This document shows positions 52,426-61,736 of a stretch of DNA of 64,000 nt, piece after piece (positions within the stretch are counted from its first letter, which is position 1; every line of letters begins with the position of its first letter). The notes beneath the pieces are model-generated. The model saw nothing but the letters and a program-made list of their open reading frames with translations, searched no databases and was not told the origin of the DNA. The position numbers and the translations under genes were made by a program. The DNA is from Desulfurivibrionaceae bacterium (lineage in GTDB: Bacteria; Desulfobacterota; Desulfobulbia; Desulfobulbales; VMSU01): assembly GCA_030145275.1 (NCBI GenBank), contig JAQYVV010000007.1, forward strand, positions 62,001-126,000, given 5' to 3'.

Positions 52426-53709
52426 TTGAGTCAAGAATCACTCTTATTAAAAAACGCCAGAGTCATCGATCCTTTTTCCAAAACAGATGCCATCGGCAGT
52501 GTTTTAGTCAATAAAGGCGAAGTCTCCTTTTTTTCCCAGGATCAAGAACTGCCCACTGCCTCTCAAGAAATTGAGCTCAGCGGCAAATGGCTGGTTCCCG
52601 GCCTCATTGATATGCACGTTCACCTGCGCGAGCCCGGCGAAGAATACAAAGAAACCATTGTCAGCGGTGCAAAGGCAGCTGTAGCGGGAGGCTTTACCGC
52701 CATTGCCTGCATGCCAAACACAACCCCACCAACCGATAATCAGCAGGCAGTAACACTCATCCTGCAGAAAGCAGCCCAGGCTGACGCAAAAATATATCCA
52801 GTCGGCACAATTAGTAAAGGGATCCAGGGGAGTGAGATTGCTGAATTTGGCGAAATGCAGGAAGCCGGAGCCGTAGCTTTTTCCGACGATGGTCGGCCGG
52901 TAAGCAACAGTCAGCTGATGCGAAGGGCCATGGAGTACGGCTTAAATTACGGGGCCACCCTCATTTCCCACTCTGAAGAGCTCAGTCTGTGCCATAAAGG
53001 AGCGATGAATGAAGGAAATTGGTCAACTCGCTTGGGGCTTAGAGGGATTCCAAGGGCTGCAGAAGAGATTGCTGTTTATAGAGACCTGGCCCTGGCAAAT
53101 TACACCGGATGCCCACTCCATCTTGCCCACATCAGCACCAAGGAGTCCGTCAGCCTCATCCGGCGTGCCAAGAAGAAGGGGTGGCCGGTCACCTCAGAAA
53201 CCGCCCCACATTATTTCAGCCTTACAGAAGAGGCAATCGGTCAGTATGATACATACGCGAAGATGAATCCTCCCTTACGGACTCAAGAAGATGTTGACGC
53301 CATAAAAGAGGGATTGAAAGACGGTACCATTGATGTCATTGCTACGGATCACGCCCCGCACAGCGACTTGGAAAAAACCTTGGAGTTTGACATGGCCGCC
53401 AACGGCATTATCGGCCTCGAAACAGCGGTTTCTCTTACCCTCAACCTGGTCCGGGAAGAGATCATTTCAGCAGCAAAAATGGTGGAACTGCTCTCGATGA
53501 ATCCCGCTAAAATACTGGGAGTTGACGGTGGAAAACTTTTTGAGGGGGGAGCAGCAGACATTACGGTCATTGACCCGGAAAGAACATATACCTATACCCG
53601 AGAAAATGTTGTTTCCAAAAGTAAAAATTCACCGTTTCTCGACTGGGATTTCACCGGGAAATCGGTGCTGACGATAGTGGCGGGACGAGTAGTTTTTAAC
53701 GATTTATAG
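52426..53709 (+). CDS. pyrC: Dihydroorotase
   Basis: 427 aa amidohydrolase; metal ligands in DMHVHLREPGEEYKET near residue 60, SHSEELSL, HLAHISTKES and IATDHAPHS. The start codon is probably TTG at 52426, one base after the pyrB stop, with GGAGG eight bases upstream; a GTG at 52408 inside pyrB is possible but has no ribosome site. The order pyrB-pyrC is common, and DHOase can be needed for ATCase assembly in some bacteria; here all metal ligands look intact, so it should be catalytic. Confidence 0.95.
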   Translation: MSQESLLLKNARVIDPFSKTDAIGSVLVNKGEVSFFSQDQELPTASQEIELSGKWLVPGLIDMHVHLREPGEEYKETIVSGAKAAVAGGFTAIACMPNTTPPTDNQQAVTLILQKAAQADAKIYPVGTISKGIQGSEIAEFGEMQEAGAVAFSDDGRPVSNSQLMRRAMEYGLNYGATLISHSEELSLCHKGAMNEGNWSTRLGLRGIPRAAEEIAVYRDLALANYTGCPLHLAHISTKESVSLIRRAKKKGWPVTSETAPHYFSLTEEAIGQYDTYAKMNPPLRTQEDVDAIKEGLKDGTIDVIATDHAPHSDLEKTLEFDMAANGIIGLETAVSLTLNLVREEIISAAKMVELLSMNPAKILGVDGGKLFEGGAADITVIDPERTYTYTRENVVSKSKNSPFLDWDFTGKSVLTIVAGRVVFNDL

Positions 53710-53716
53710 ATTTCAA

Positions 53717-53750
53717 AAGTCTACGCTTATCCGAAGTCTACGCTTATCTG
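53717..53750. repeat. 17-bp tandem repeat pair related to family E
   Basis: AAGTCTACGCTTATCCG (53717-53733) and AAGTCTACGCTTATCTG (53734-53750), between pyrC and the convergent rod-protein gene. The unit is the same as the E1 tandem (CGAAGTCTTCGCTTATC in reverse). Degenerate copies also occur at 56844-56875 before topB. Confidence 0.7.
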
Positions 53751-53758
53751 CGCCGCTA

Positions 53759-54112
53759 TTACCCTTTTATATCCAGCAAAGAGCCAAGCATTTCATCTAC
53801 TGCCTGAATAGTTTTAATATTTGCCTGCAAGGCCCTTTTGCTGAGCATCATATTGGGAAGTTCCTCACTGAGTTCAACATTTGATTTCTCCACCAACTCA
53901 GATCCTGTCGGCCCTTGTTCGTAAACCAATGGGCCCGGAGTCTCTACTTTGCGAACTTCCGCTACTACTCCCTGGGGAACCCCTTCGTTCAGGGTAACTT
54001 TTGTTTTTTTAAACCCGTCTGTATTGACATTGGCCGTGTTGTGAGAGATAGAATCAACTTTTTTCTGGACAGCCTGTAGAGCCGAAAGCCCAGAGTATAT
54101 TCCGCCTATCAT
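53759..54112 (-). CDS. Flagellar basal-body rod-type protein (FlgC/FlgG family), small orphan
   Basis: 117 aa. The N-terminal rod motif SGLSALQAVQKKVDSISHNTANVNTDGFKKTKV is spread over residues ~7-39. The C-terminal helix ELPNMMLSKRALQANIKTIQAVDEML is that of rod/hook proteins. The middle domain is only ~50 residues, shorter than FlgC. No flagellar cluster is adjacent. It may be an extra rod protein or a degenerate FlgC-like protein; a part in a flagellum is inferred only from family. Confidence 0.75.
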   Translation of the reverse strand: MIGGIYSGLSALQAVQKKVDSISHNTANVNTDGFKKTKVTLNEGVPQGVVAEVRKVETPGPLVYEQGPTGSELVEKSNVELSEELPNMMLSKRALQANIKTIQAVDEMLGSLLDIKG

Positions 54113-54130
54113 AAATCGCCTCCTTTACCC

Positions 54131-54229
54131 CTGATCGAACACATCTGAAGCGACGGAGCCTTCGCTTACCTGTCAAACATTTACATTTCGTTGGTTATTG
54201 TTGTTTTCCAGTGTTAGCCTAATATTTAC
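54131..54229. repeat. Family A, truncated copy A13 (reverse orientation)
   Basis: Complement reads GTAAATATTAGG, spacer with AACAACAATAACCAAC, L2 GTAAATGTTTGACAG, the module GTAAGCGAAGGCTCC and one arm to CGATCAGG, then stops. The second arm of the palindrome is missing. It lies in the leader of the rod-protein gene. Confidence 0.75.
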
Positions 54230-54304
54230 AAATACCAAAGACAAAGTCTCCATCTTGCATCTTGATACAATATATCTTCAGGGCTCTAAAATCCAGAAAT
54301 CCTT

Positions 54305-56782
54305 TTATTTTTCTTCCTTTTTCTTCCAATTCTTTGCCTTTCTCGGAGGAAACTCAAAAGAAATCTTTCCTTTTTTATCCAATAAAAGAAAGGCATCAAA
54401 AGGGCGTTTCTTTTTTGAGATAAACCCAGTAATGAGCTCTGTTTTCCCATTTTCCAGAAGCTGCTGGATATGTTTCACCTCAATTTCACGGCTTAAAATA
54501 CTCCTGCTTATCCTCAGGCCTTTTTTGTCTTTACCGCTAGATGATAAAGCCGACTCAGACATGTAGGCAAAGGTTGTTTCATAAACAGATGTATCGTCAA
54601 CAGGAGAGCGCCCCAGGGAAGGCTGAGCCTTTATTGCCTCTACATCTAATTCTTCCTGGTTATCCGGAAAAACAAATTCAATTTTTGAACCGGCAATTTT
54701 CACCGTTGCGGAAAACTGTTTTCCCTTCTTGCTTCTAAAATCATCAAAGGGTCCCAGTGTTTCCCCCTTCAGTAAAGCCACAATCTCTTCCTGCTTCATG
54801 ACCCTGCCACCCAAAACTTTCCGAATGCTGAGAGAGCCGTCCTCGCTGACGTAGGCGGTGGGAGTATCCATTATTTTCTGGCCGTTAACCGGACTAAACG
54901 GAGCTTCCACTCCATCCTTCCCATCACTGAATGTCTTGACCCTCTCTATTATCTTCTCGGTCAATTGTTTGATTTCCGCCATAAATTTTTCGGCAGTAAA
55001 ATCCCCCTTGAGGACCTGGTTCATTTTATATTCCCACTCACCGGTCAATTCAGGCGAAGCAAGTTCCTTTATTTTTAGGCCTTCAATAAGATTTATTAGA
55101 TCAAAGGCCTTGCCGCTGGGAACCAACTCTCGCTGCTCTCTATTTATGTACGTTTCCTTAATCAGGCCCTCAATGGTTGAAGCACGAGTGGCCGGAGTCC
55201 CCAAACCTCTCTCTTTCATCGCCTCACGTAAGTCTTCATCCTCCACCAACTTACCAGAATTTTCCATGGCCGACAGCAGGGTCGCCTCCGTAAAACGAGG
55301 AGGCGGCTTGGTTGCATCCGTACGGAGCTCTATCTGATCACAATGCGGCAAAACCCCGTCAGGAACCTCAACCATTTCATCTTTTTCCTTGATTGAATCA
55401 ACACCGTAAACAGCTCTCCACCCGGCTTTCTTAAGAATTTTCCCCTCGGTTAGGAAGGTTTCGCCTTCAACTTTCGACAGGCGCCGGGTAAGCCAATATT
55501 CCGCCGCCGGGTAAAAAACAGCCAGAAAACGCTGCATCACCATATTGTATATTTTCTCTTCCGCTTCAGACAAATTAGAGGGCAGAGTATTTGTAGGTAT
55601 AAGAGCGTGGTGATCCGATATTTTACTATTATCAAAAATTCTTTTCTCTTTTTTGATATAGTTTTGCTGCAGAATTTCCGCAGCAAACTTCCCAAAAGCC
55701 CCTTTCTTATGGCTTGCCATACTTTTTTTAACTTCTGCAGGGTAGTCTTCCGGCAGAAAACGGCTATCACTCCTTGGATAGGTCAGGACTTTGTGCCTCT
55801 CATAGAGCGCCTGAGCAATGCTTAGGGTGTTACGGGCCGAAAAACCAAATCTTGAGTTGGCCTCCCGCTGTAAGCTCGTCAAGTCGTACAGTTGTGGGGA
55901 TCTCTGTCTGGAGGCCTTAGAGGTTTCTTCAACCTCTACTGGTTTACCTGTACATTTTGCAATAATTTCTTCAGCACTTTCCTTGTTCCATAAACGATCA
56001 GCCTTTTTGTGAGGCTGTGTTTTTTCCTTTTTAAATTCAGGATCAATCCATTTACCGAGATAAACGCTCTCAGCCTCTCCAACAAGAAATGAGGCCTCAA
56101 GCTGAAAATATGTTTGCGGTATAAAAGCCAACCGTTCTTTTTCCCTCTGAACGATCATGGACAAAGTAGGCGTCTGAACTCGTCCACAAGGAGTTTTAAA
56201 AAAACCTCCCTTTCTGGAGTTATATGCAGTCAAAGCACGAGAGGCATTGATACCGATGAGCCAATCAGACTCAGAGCGGCAGATCGCGGTCTCTTCAAGA
56301 GATTTCATTGTCTCGTCGTCACGCAGGTCCACAAACCCCTTTTTTATGGCATCTTTGGTCATACTTTGCAGCCAGAGCCGCTTAATGGTCTTCTTGTCAA
56401 CCGACTTGGTCCTGGTGAATTGGAGAATATATTTAAATATGAGTTCTCCTTCCCGCCCGGCATCACATGCGTTTACGATCTCTGTTACGTCTTTACGCCG
56501 AATAAGTTTTTTTAAGGCATTAAGCTGCGCACTGGTCCCCTTGATCGATTTCAAAGGAAAAGTTTCGGGTATGATAGGCAGATTATCCAAATTCCACTTT
56601 TTAAATTTCTCATCTATTTCTTCCGGATAACAGATGGAAACAAGGTGTCCTATGGCATACGAAACTATATGTTGATCACTTTCATAATGTGTTTTCGATT
56701 TTTTAAACTTCCCAGGCAACACCTTCACTAGATCGCCTGCTACACTTGGTTTTTCAGCTATTATAAGAGTTTTTTCGGTCAT
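54305..56782 (-). CDS. topB: DNA topoisomerase III (type IA)
   Basis: About 825 aa. Toprim domain from residue 1 (KTLIIAEKPSVAGDLVKVL, with the acidic DAGREGELIF near 104), then the cleavage domain with active-site Tyr in LTYPRSDSRFLPEDYP near 345 and LSIAQALYERHKVL. Two C-terminal repeats, each ending in a strand-rich FDDF/FDAF segment (KQEEIVALLKGETLGPFDDF, LLENGKTELITGFISKKKRP), replace zinc fingers. It decatenates DNA via single-strand passage. I start at M10 of the longer frame (56809) because it fits the family; neither start has a clear ribosome site. Confidence 0.9.
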   Translation of the reverse strand: MTEKTLIIAEKPSVAGDLVKVLPGKFKKSKTHYESDQHIVSYAIGHLVSICYPEEIDEKFKKWNLDNLPIIPETFPLKSIKGTSAQLNALKKLIRRKDVTEIVNACDAGREGELIFKYILQFTRTKSVDKKTIKRLWLQSMTKDAIKKGFVDLRDDETMKSLEETAICRSESDWLIGINASRALTAYNSRKGGFFKTPCGRVQTPTLSMIVQREKERLAFIPQTYFQLEASFLVGEAESVYLGKWIDPEFKKEKTQPHKKADRLWNKESAEEIIAKCTGKPVEVEETSKASRQRSPQLYDLTSLQREANSRFGFSARNTLSIAQALYERHKVLTYPRSDSRFLPEDYPAEVKKSMASHKKGAFGKFAAEILQQNYIKKEKRIFDNSKISDHHALIPTNTLPSNLSEAEEKIYNMVMQRFLAVFYPAAEYWLTRRLSKVEGETFLTEGKILKKAGWRAVYGVDSIKEKDEMVEVPDGVLPHCDQIELRTDATKPPPRFTEATLLSAMENSGKLVEDEDLREAMKERGLGTPATRASTIEGLIKETYINREQRELVPSGKAFDLINLIEGLKIKELASPELTGEWEYKMNQVLKGDFTAEKFMAEIKQLTEKIIERVKTFSDGKDGVEAPFSPVNGQKIMDTPTAYVSEDGSLSIRKVLGGRVMKQEEIVALLKGETLGPFDDFRSKKGKQFSATVKIAGSKIEFVFPDNQEELDVEAIKAQPSLGRSPVDDTSVYETTFAYMSESALSSSGKDKKGLRISRSILSREIEVKHIQQLLENGKTELITGFISKKKRPFDAFLLLDKKGKISFEFPPRKAKNWKKKEEK

Positions 56783-56870
56783 ATTTTTTTGTTTTGCAAC
56801 CTCATTCATATCGGATTGCTTTAGCCTCTGGGGTACTTTTTGAAGTCTAAGCTATTTGAAGTCTACGCTC

Positions 56871-57977
56871 TCAAGTCTTGAGACTAAATTTATGGCCTGA
56901 CTGCCTTTCTATCCTCCCCTTTATTTCGAGGAGCAGCAAGGTTTCATTCACTTTCGCTGCAGGCAGGCCTGATTTTCTAATAATGCTATCCACGTCTTGC
57001 GGATATGCGTCCAAAATATCTAAAAGGGTCTTTTCCTCTGCAGTCCCGACACTTTCTTCCTGTTTTAAACTTAATTTTTCTCGCGAAGATTGTGGCAGAA
57101 GAGCTGCATCAAAAACATACTCTTCCAAAATGTCATCAACGGAATGAACCAGTTTGGCACCATCTTGCAGAAGCTTATGGGTCCCGGTGCTTTTAAAAGA
57201 GTCGACACGGCCAGGGACAGCAAAAACTTCACGCCCCTCTTCTAGGGCCATTCTGGCAGTAATCAGAGAGCCAGATTTCTGGGCAGCCTCAACAACCAGA
57301 ACACCTTGGGCCATGCCACTGATTATCCTATTTCTGGCAGGAAAACGAAAACCCTCCGGCCTCGTTCCCAACGGATATTCACTGACTATCAGCCCCTGTC
57401 CCATGATGCGGTTGTACAACTGGGCATTCTGACGGGGATACACAACATCAACACCACAACCCAGAACAGCGATGGTGGCCCCACCGCTTTCAAGACTGCC
57501 GGCATGAGCTGCGGTATCAATACCTAGTGCCATACCGCTGACTACCTGCACGCCGCGAAAAGTAAGATCAGCAGCCATCTGCCGAGCTACCTTCATACCG
57601 TAGGAGGTTGCAGCCCTTGACCCTACAATGGCGGTGCAAGGTGCCTGCAAAGCATCAAGACGGCCACGCGCATACAGGACGACTGGCGGCGCATAAATTG
57701 CCCGCAAAAGGGAGGGGTACTCATCCCCGTCAAGACAAAGTATGCGTATTCCCAATTTTTCGGCCCGGACAATCTCTTTTTCCGCAGCCTCAAAGGGAGG
57801 TCTATTGGCCAGAATATCTATTGCACCCTTCTTGACTCCAGGAACACGGGAGAGATCAGCCTTCTTTGCCTTAAATACTTCAACAGGCCCGCCAAAAAAT
57901 TCAACGAGACGTTTACAACCTAAAGCGCCAAGGTTCGGAGTAAGGTGAAGAGTAAGCCATGCCTTGATATTATTCAT
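56871..57977 (-). CDS. dprA: DNA-processing protein DprA
   Basis: 368 aa. An N-terminal helix-hairpin-helix region (LVEFFGGPVEVFKAKKADL, SRVPGVKKGAIDIL), then the Rossmann-like core: AIVGSRAATSYGMKVARQMA, VVSGMALGIDTAAHAGSLE, YPRQNAQLYNRIMGQG and FPARNRIISGMAQGVLVVEA. The C-terminal winged-helix domain has EEKTLLDILDAYPQDVDSII. DprA loads RecA on incoming single-stranded DNA in transformation, which goes well with a type IV pilus, though DprA is also widespread in bacteria that are not known to be competent. Confidence 0.94.
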   Translation of the reverse strand: MNNIKAWLTLHLTPNLGALGCKRLVEFFGGPVEVFKAKKADLSRVPGVKKGAIDILANRPPFEAAEKEIVRAEKLGIRILCLDGDEYPSLLRAIYAPPVVLYARGRLDALQAPCTAIVGSRAATSYGMKVARQMAADLTFRGVQVVSGMALGIDTAAHAGSLESGGATIAVLGCGVDVVYPRQNAQLYNRIMGQGLIVSEYPLGTRPEGFRFPARNRIISGMAQGVLVVEAAQKSGSLITARMALEEGREVFAVPGRVDSFKSTGTHKLLQDGAKLVHSVDDILEEYVFDAALLPQSSREKLSLKQEESVGTAEEKTLLDILDAYPQDVDSIIRKSGLPAAKVNETLLLLEIKGRIERQSGHKFSLKT

Positions 57978-58136
57978 GGGGAAAGTAGAGATGGACTATA
58001 AGAGGGGAAAAAATAGTGTCAACCTTTTTCATCTACCTTTCGGTTCAGACACCTCGTTGTGCCAATTCAAGAAGAAGATTCGTGCAGCCAGCGCAATTGT
58101 CTTATGGCAGAAGCGCAAGCCAACAACTTCCAAGCT

Positions 58137-58270
58137 ACTAATCCGGATAAACCGGAAATAAGTGCCTTAACAACAGTCGATAACCTTCCAACAAAATTGA
58201 CCTTATTTGATTCTCTCGAAGTCTGCGCTTATCTGTTTTTTGTGACAGGATTCTAGTTATAAGGCACTAA
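58137..58270 (+). repeat. Repeat family E, copy E3
   Basis: CTAATCCGGATAAACCGGA (58137-58155), AAGTGCCTTAACAACAG, a diverged middle, the single unit TCGAAGTCTGCGCTTATCTG, TTTTTTGTGACAGGATT and GTTATAAGGCACTAA (58256-58270). The right end overlaps the rpoD stop codon (58267-58269 on the minus strand). Together with 57978-58136, which holds nothing recognised, it fills the dprA-rpoD gap. Confidence 0.75.
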
Positions 58271-59796
58271 TCTTCCATAAAACTCGACAATTTATCTTTT
58301 CGCAGAGGATGTTTCAGCTTTTTCAATGCTTTTGCTTCAATTTGTCTTATTCTCTCTCTGGTTACAGAAAAATTCCTACCAACCTCTTCCAAGGTAAGAT
58401 CAATAGCGTCATCAATACCAAAACGCATCCGCAAAACACTTTCCTCCCGGGGATTTAAATCGGACAGCACCTGATCGAGACTTTGACGCAAGCTCGCCAT
58501 CATGCTTGCGTCATCAGGCCGAACAGAATCAACATCTTCTATAAAATCAGAAAGAAAGCTATCTTCGTTGTCACCAACCGGGGAGTCGAGAGAAATAGGT
58601 TCCCTGGAAATTTTCAGAATGGTTTTTATTTTTGCAAGTTCAACATCTGTCCGCTCAGCCATCTCTTCTGCAGAAGGCTCCCTGCCGTACGTCCGGACAA
58701 ATTCTTTGGATTCCTTCAACATCTTATTGATGGTATCAATCATATGCACAGGAATACGAATTGTCCGACCCTGATCCGCAATCCCCCGGTTAATAGCTTG
58801 TCGTATCCACCAAGTGGCGTAAGTACTGAATTTATACCCCCGCCTATATTCAAATTTATCCACAGCCTTCATTAAACCGATATTGCCCTCCTGGACAAGA
58901 TCCAGCAGGTGCAATCCCCGGTTTGCATATCTTTTTGCCACACTGACAACCAGGCGCAGATTGGCCTTGGTCAAAACATCCTTGGCATCTTTTTTAATTG
59001 ATTCAGCAGAGTTAATTGCGGCTATGGCGTCATCTAAAGTTTCGAGATCGACCCCGCTGGATTCCTCCAGATCCCTTAAAAAACTCTCGGCATGTTTTGA
59101 GGTACCCTGCTCAATCGCTTTTTGGGCTATTCCCATCTGATCGGCAAGGGTCAAGAGTTCATCACTCATCTTGGTCAGATATTTAGGCACAATTCTGAAC
59201 TCATCAAAAAGTGCAGCTATTGCATGGTTGCATCTGTCAATTCGTATAAAAATTGTTATGGTTTTATCCTTACCAACACCCTCGCCGGCCAGGTCATTTT
59301 TTAATATTTTCCTTTCGTTATCAATCCGTTCCGCCTCAGCAACTTTCCAAATAAATTTCTCTTGGACCTGCCTGGCAGCCCGGAGATCCGTTTCATCAAT
59401 TCCCCGAAGAACCTTGGCAATGGAAGTAACACCAGTCTGCAATTTTTGGACTATTTCGAGCATCGTTTTTAAAGCCGGAGGCAAAGACAAGACGATACTT
59501 TGGATCTGTTTTTCCCCCCACTCAATTTTTTTGGCAATCTTTATCTCTTTTTCTGAAGAAAGAAGAGACACCGCTCCCATCTCACGCAGGTAGGACTTAA
59601 CGGGGTCAAGCTGTCCCCCTTCTGAATTCACAGCAGCAGAAGACAGTCCGGCACCGTTTACACTTCCTTTCTTTTTCGGGCCAGAAAAGTTCGTATCATC
59701 GTCAAAAACAGCCATTAGATCGGTGTTTTCATGCCCTTCTACAGCGGCAATATCACCATCTTTTTCCCTCGGCTGTCTGCTCTGCTCTTTTTTCAT
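58267..59796 (-). CDS. rpoD: Primary RNA polymerase sigma factor RpoD
   Basis: 509 aa, group 1 sigma. Region 1.2 [21 protein letters not shown] near residue 63, a large non-conserved region, then 2.1-2.4: [56 protein letters not shown]. Region 3 contains [12 protein letters not shown]. Region 4.2 has [21 protein letters not shown] canonical region 1.1 is not apparent: only ~60 acidic, low-complexity residues precede 1.2. dnaG lies upstream on the same strand (131-bp gap), the usual dnaG-rpoD macromolecular-synthesis order. The stop codon lies in the E3 terminal repeat. Confidence 0.96.
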   Translation of the reverse strand: MKKEQSRQPREKDGDIAAVEGHENTDLMAVFDDDTNFSGPKKKGSVNGAGLSSAAVNSEGGQLDPVKSYLREMGAVSLLSSEKEIKIAKKIEWGEKQIQSIVLSLPPALKTMLEIVQKLQTGVTSIAKVLRGIDETDLRAARQVQEKFIWKVAEAERIDNERKILKNDLAGEGVGKDKTITIFIRIDRCNHAIAALFDEFRIVPKYLTKMSDELLTLADQMGIAQKAIEQGTSKHAESFLRDLEESSGVDLETLDDAIAAINSAESIKKDAKDVLTKANLRLVVSVAKRYANRGLHLLDLVQEGNIGLMKAVDKFEYRRGYKFSTYATWWIRQAINRGIADQGRTIRIPVHMIDTINKMLKESKEFVRTYGREPSAEEMAERTDVELAKIKTILKISREPISLDSPVGDNEDSFLSDFIEDVDSVRPDDASMMASLRQSLDQVLSDLNPREESVLRMRFGIDDAIDLTLEEVGRNFSVTRERIRQIEAKALKKLKHPLRKDKLSSFMED

Positions 59797-59927
59797 ATTC
59801 TCTTAAGTTTGCCCATTAAAAATGAAGAATCACACAAATGTCTATAATATATTTTGGCAATTTACTACAATTTTTTATTCTATAGCCCTTTTCATCTGGG
59901 ATACTTCCCTTCCCCAGCCAAACAAGA

Positions 59928-61697
59928 TCACCCGTCTCTCAGTTTATTTTTTTGAGCTAAAAGCTGCATCAACAAATCATTATTATTCTCTTGCTGGGCC
60001 TGATTAATTTGAGCAGTCAACTGCCTCATCATACTTTTCAAACTGTTTTCTTTTAACCATAAAATTTTCTCCGTGGCCTCATCTTCTGTCTCAGCTTCAC
60101 TCATTTCCGGAAAATCAATCAGGCATTTTGAGATAAAAGAGCGTTCCGGGCCAACGGCCAATTCCAAAATATACTCCGGCCCCTTGGAACCGCCAGCCTC
60201 TGAAACGGTGACAAGATGCTTAAAAATGATCCGGCCAGAATCCCCTTCAATGGAATATTGAAGCCCAGCCTCTATGAATTTTTGCACATATTCCGGATTG
60301 ATTATCAAAAACCTGAGCAAATGCGCCTCAATCTTCGTGAGTGGCATTGCCGGTCTTGCCTTAACTTCTTTCTTCTCCGGCTCTCTGACGATAGACTTAA
60401 TCGGCGGCGCAGTCGGTAGTCCTTTGAGCATCTGCTCATCTGTCAGGCCAAGTTTTTGACCAAAATGAGAGACAAAAAGGGTGCGCTCCAAATGGTTATC
60501 ACCGATGGCGTCTATAATTGGCTTTAATTCCTGGACCATTGCCGCCTTCCCGGCCAGGGTCATGCCATGCACAGAAAGGAGCCTTTCAAAAACAAACTCG
60601 GGAAGGGGCACAGCCGCCTCAATCACTTTTTCAAATTTTTCTCGCCCAAACTCGCTAATATAGGTGTCCGGGTCATGTTTCTCAGGTAGAACAACAACCT
60701 TGGCGCTCAGCTGCTCACTTAAAAAAAGAGGCACGGCCCGCAAGGCGGCCTTTACCCCGGCCTGGTCACCATCAAAAAGAATGATGGCTTCTTGTGCGAA
60801 CCCCTTGATAATTTTCACATGCTGTCGGGTGAGCGCCGTCCCCAAGGGTGCCCCCACATGCTTAATACCCCTGGCCACCAAGGCAAGGAGATCAAAGTTG
60901 CCTTCAACAAGCAAGCATTTTTTCTGCTTTCTGATCGCATCCTTGTTTTGAAAAAGTCCAAAAAGGATCTTACTCTTATTGTAAACTGGTGATTCGGGTG
61001 AGTTAAGATATTTGGGCTGCTGATCTCCCAAAGATCGCCCCCCGAAACCTAAAGATTTTCCGACGGAACTAAAGATTGGAAAGAGAACGCGATTGCGAAA
61101 CCGATCATAATAACCGCCTCTATTATTCGGGACAATAAGACCTGCTTGCTCAACCGCTTTTAGGGGAAAATGCTGAAATTTATTGAACAAAAAGTCCCAA
61201 CTCTCAGGCGCAAACCCCAGCTGAAACTCATCAATTACCGCTGCATCTATGCCTCTATCTTTCAGGTATCTACGAGCTGGAGCTGCTGCGGGGTCGGTAA
61301 GGAGGAAATCATGATAGAGCTTAACGGCATCCTCATTTATCTTATATATTTCTTCTCGTTTTTTTGCCTGTTCCTGCTCTTTGGGACTGCGAGGCTTTTC
61401 CGGTAAAGCAATATCATACCTGTCAGCCAACTGCTTGAGCGCCTCAGGAAACCCCATGGTGTGAAACCGCATAATAAAGGCAAGCACATCCCCCCCTTCT
61501 CCACAGCCAAAACAATGGAAAGAGCCCCTGGCCGGATTGACGGTAAAAGAGGGTGTTTTTTCGGAATGGAACGGGCAGAGACCTTTATAGTTCACCCCCA
61601 TCCTCTTCAAACTGACATAATCGCCAACAACTTCAACAATGTCAGCATGTTCCTTAACAGTCTGGACTATATCGTCATTGTAAAAAGAGTGGGCCAT
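59928..61697 (-). CDS. dnaG: DNA primase
   Basis: 589 aa. N-terminal CHC2 zinc finger: CPFHSEKTPSF and FHCFGCGEGGD near residues 41-69. RNA-polymerase core motif RVLFPI and GFGGRSLGD. Toprim with VEGNFDLLAL near 258 and LFDGDQAGVKAA near 303. C-terminal helicase-binding helices follow, with QLTAQINQAQQENNNDLLMQ near the end. It makes replication primers. Homologues begin MAHSFYNDDIV-like, supporting the start. Upstream gene rpsU is not present; repeat A14 lies there instead. Confidence 0.95.
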   Translation of the reverse strand: MAHSFYNDDIVQTVKEHADIVEVVGDYVSLKRMGVNYKGLCPFHSEKTPSFTVNPARGSFHCFGCGEGGDVLAFIMRFHTMGFPEALKQLADRYDIALPEKPRSPKEQEQAKKREEIYKINEDAVKLYHDFLLTDPAAAPARRYLKDRGIDAAVIDEFQLGFAPESWDFLFNKFQHFPLKAVEQAGLIVPNNRGGYYDRFRNRVLFPIFSSVGKSLGFGGRSLGDQQPKYLNSPESPVYNKSKILFGLFQNKDAIRKQKKCLLVEGNFDLLALVARGIKHVGAPLGTALTRQHVKIIKGFAQEAIILFDGDQAGVKAALRAVPLFLSEQLSAKVVVLPEKHDPDTYISEFGREKFEKVIEAAVPLPEFVFERLLSVHGMTLAGKAAMVQELKPIIDAIGDNHLERTLFVSHFGQKLGLTDEQMLKGLPTAPPIKSIVREPEKKEVKARPAMPLTKIEAHLLRFLIINPEYVQKFIEAGLQYSIEGDSGRIIFKHLVTVSEAGGSKGPEYILELAVGPERSFISKCLIDFPEMSEAETEDEATEKILWLKENSLKSMMRQLTAQINQAQQENNNDLLMQLLAQKNKLRDG

Positions 61698-61736
61698 AGT
61701 TGATAGTCACGTAGTTAGGAAGAGGAGTGAATATAT

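Noticed and set aside
53717-53750. Tandem 17-mers as a CRISPR remnant
   Set aside because: The units are directly adjacent without spacers and belong to a dispersed repeat family; no cas gene is nearby.
58059-58256. 65-aa plus-strand ORF containing [13 protein letters not shown]
   Set aside because: Shares the E-family frame, but no ribosome site, and its first half has no counterpart in E1 or E2. Coding status not supported.
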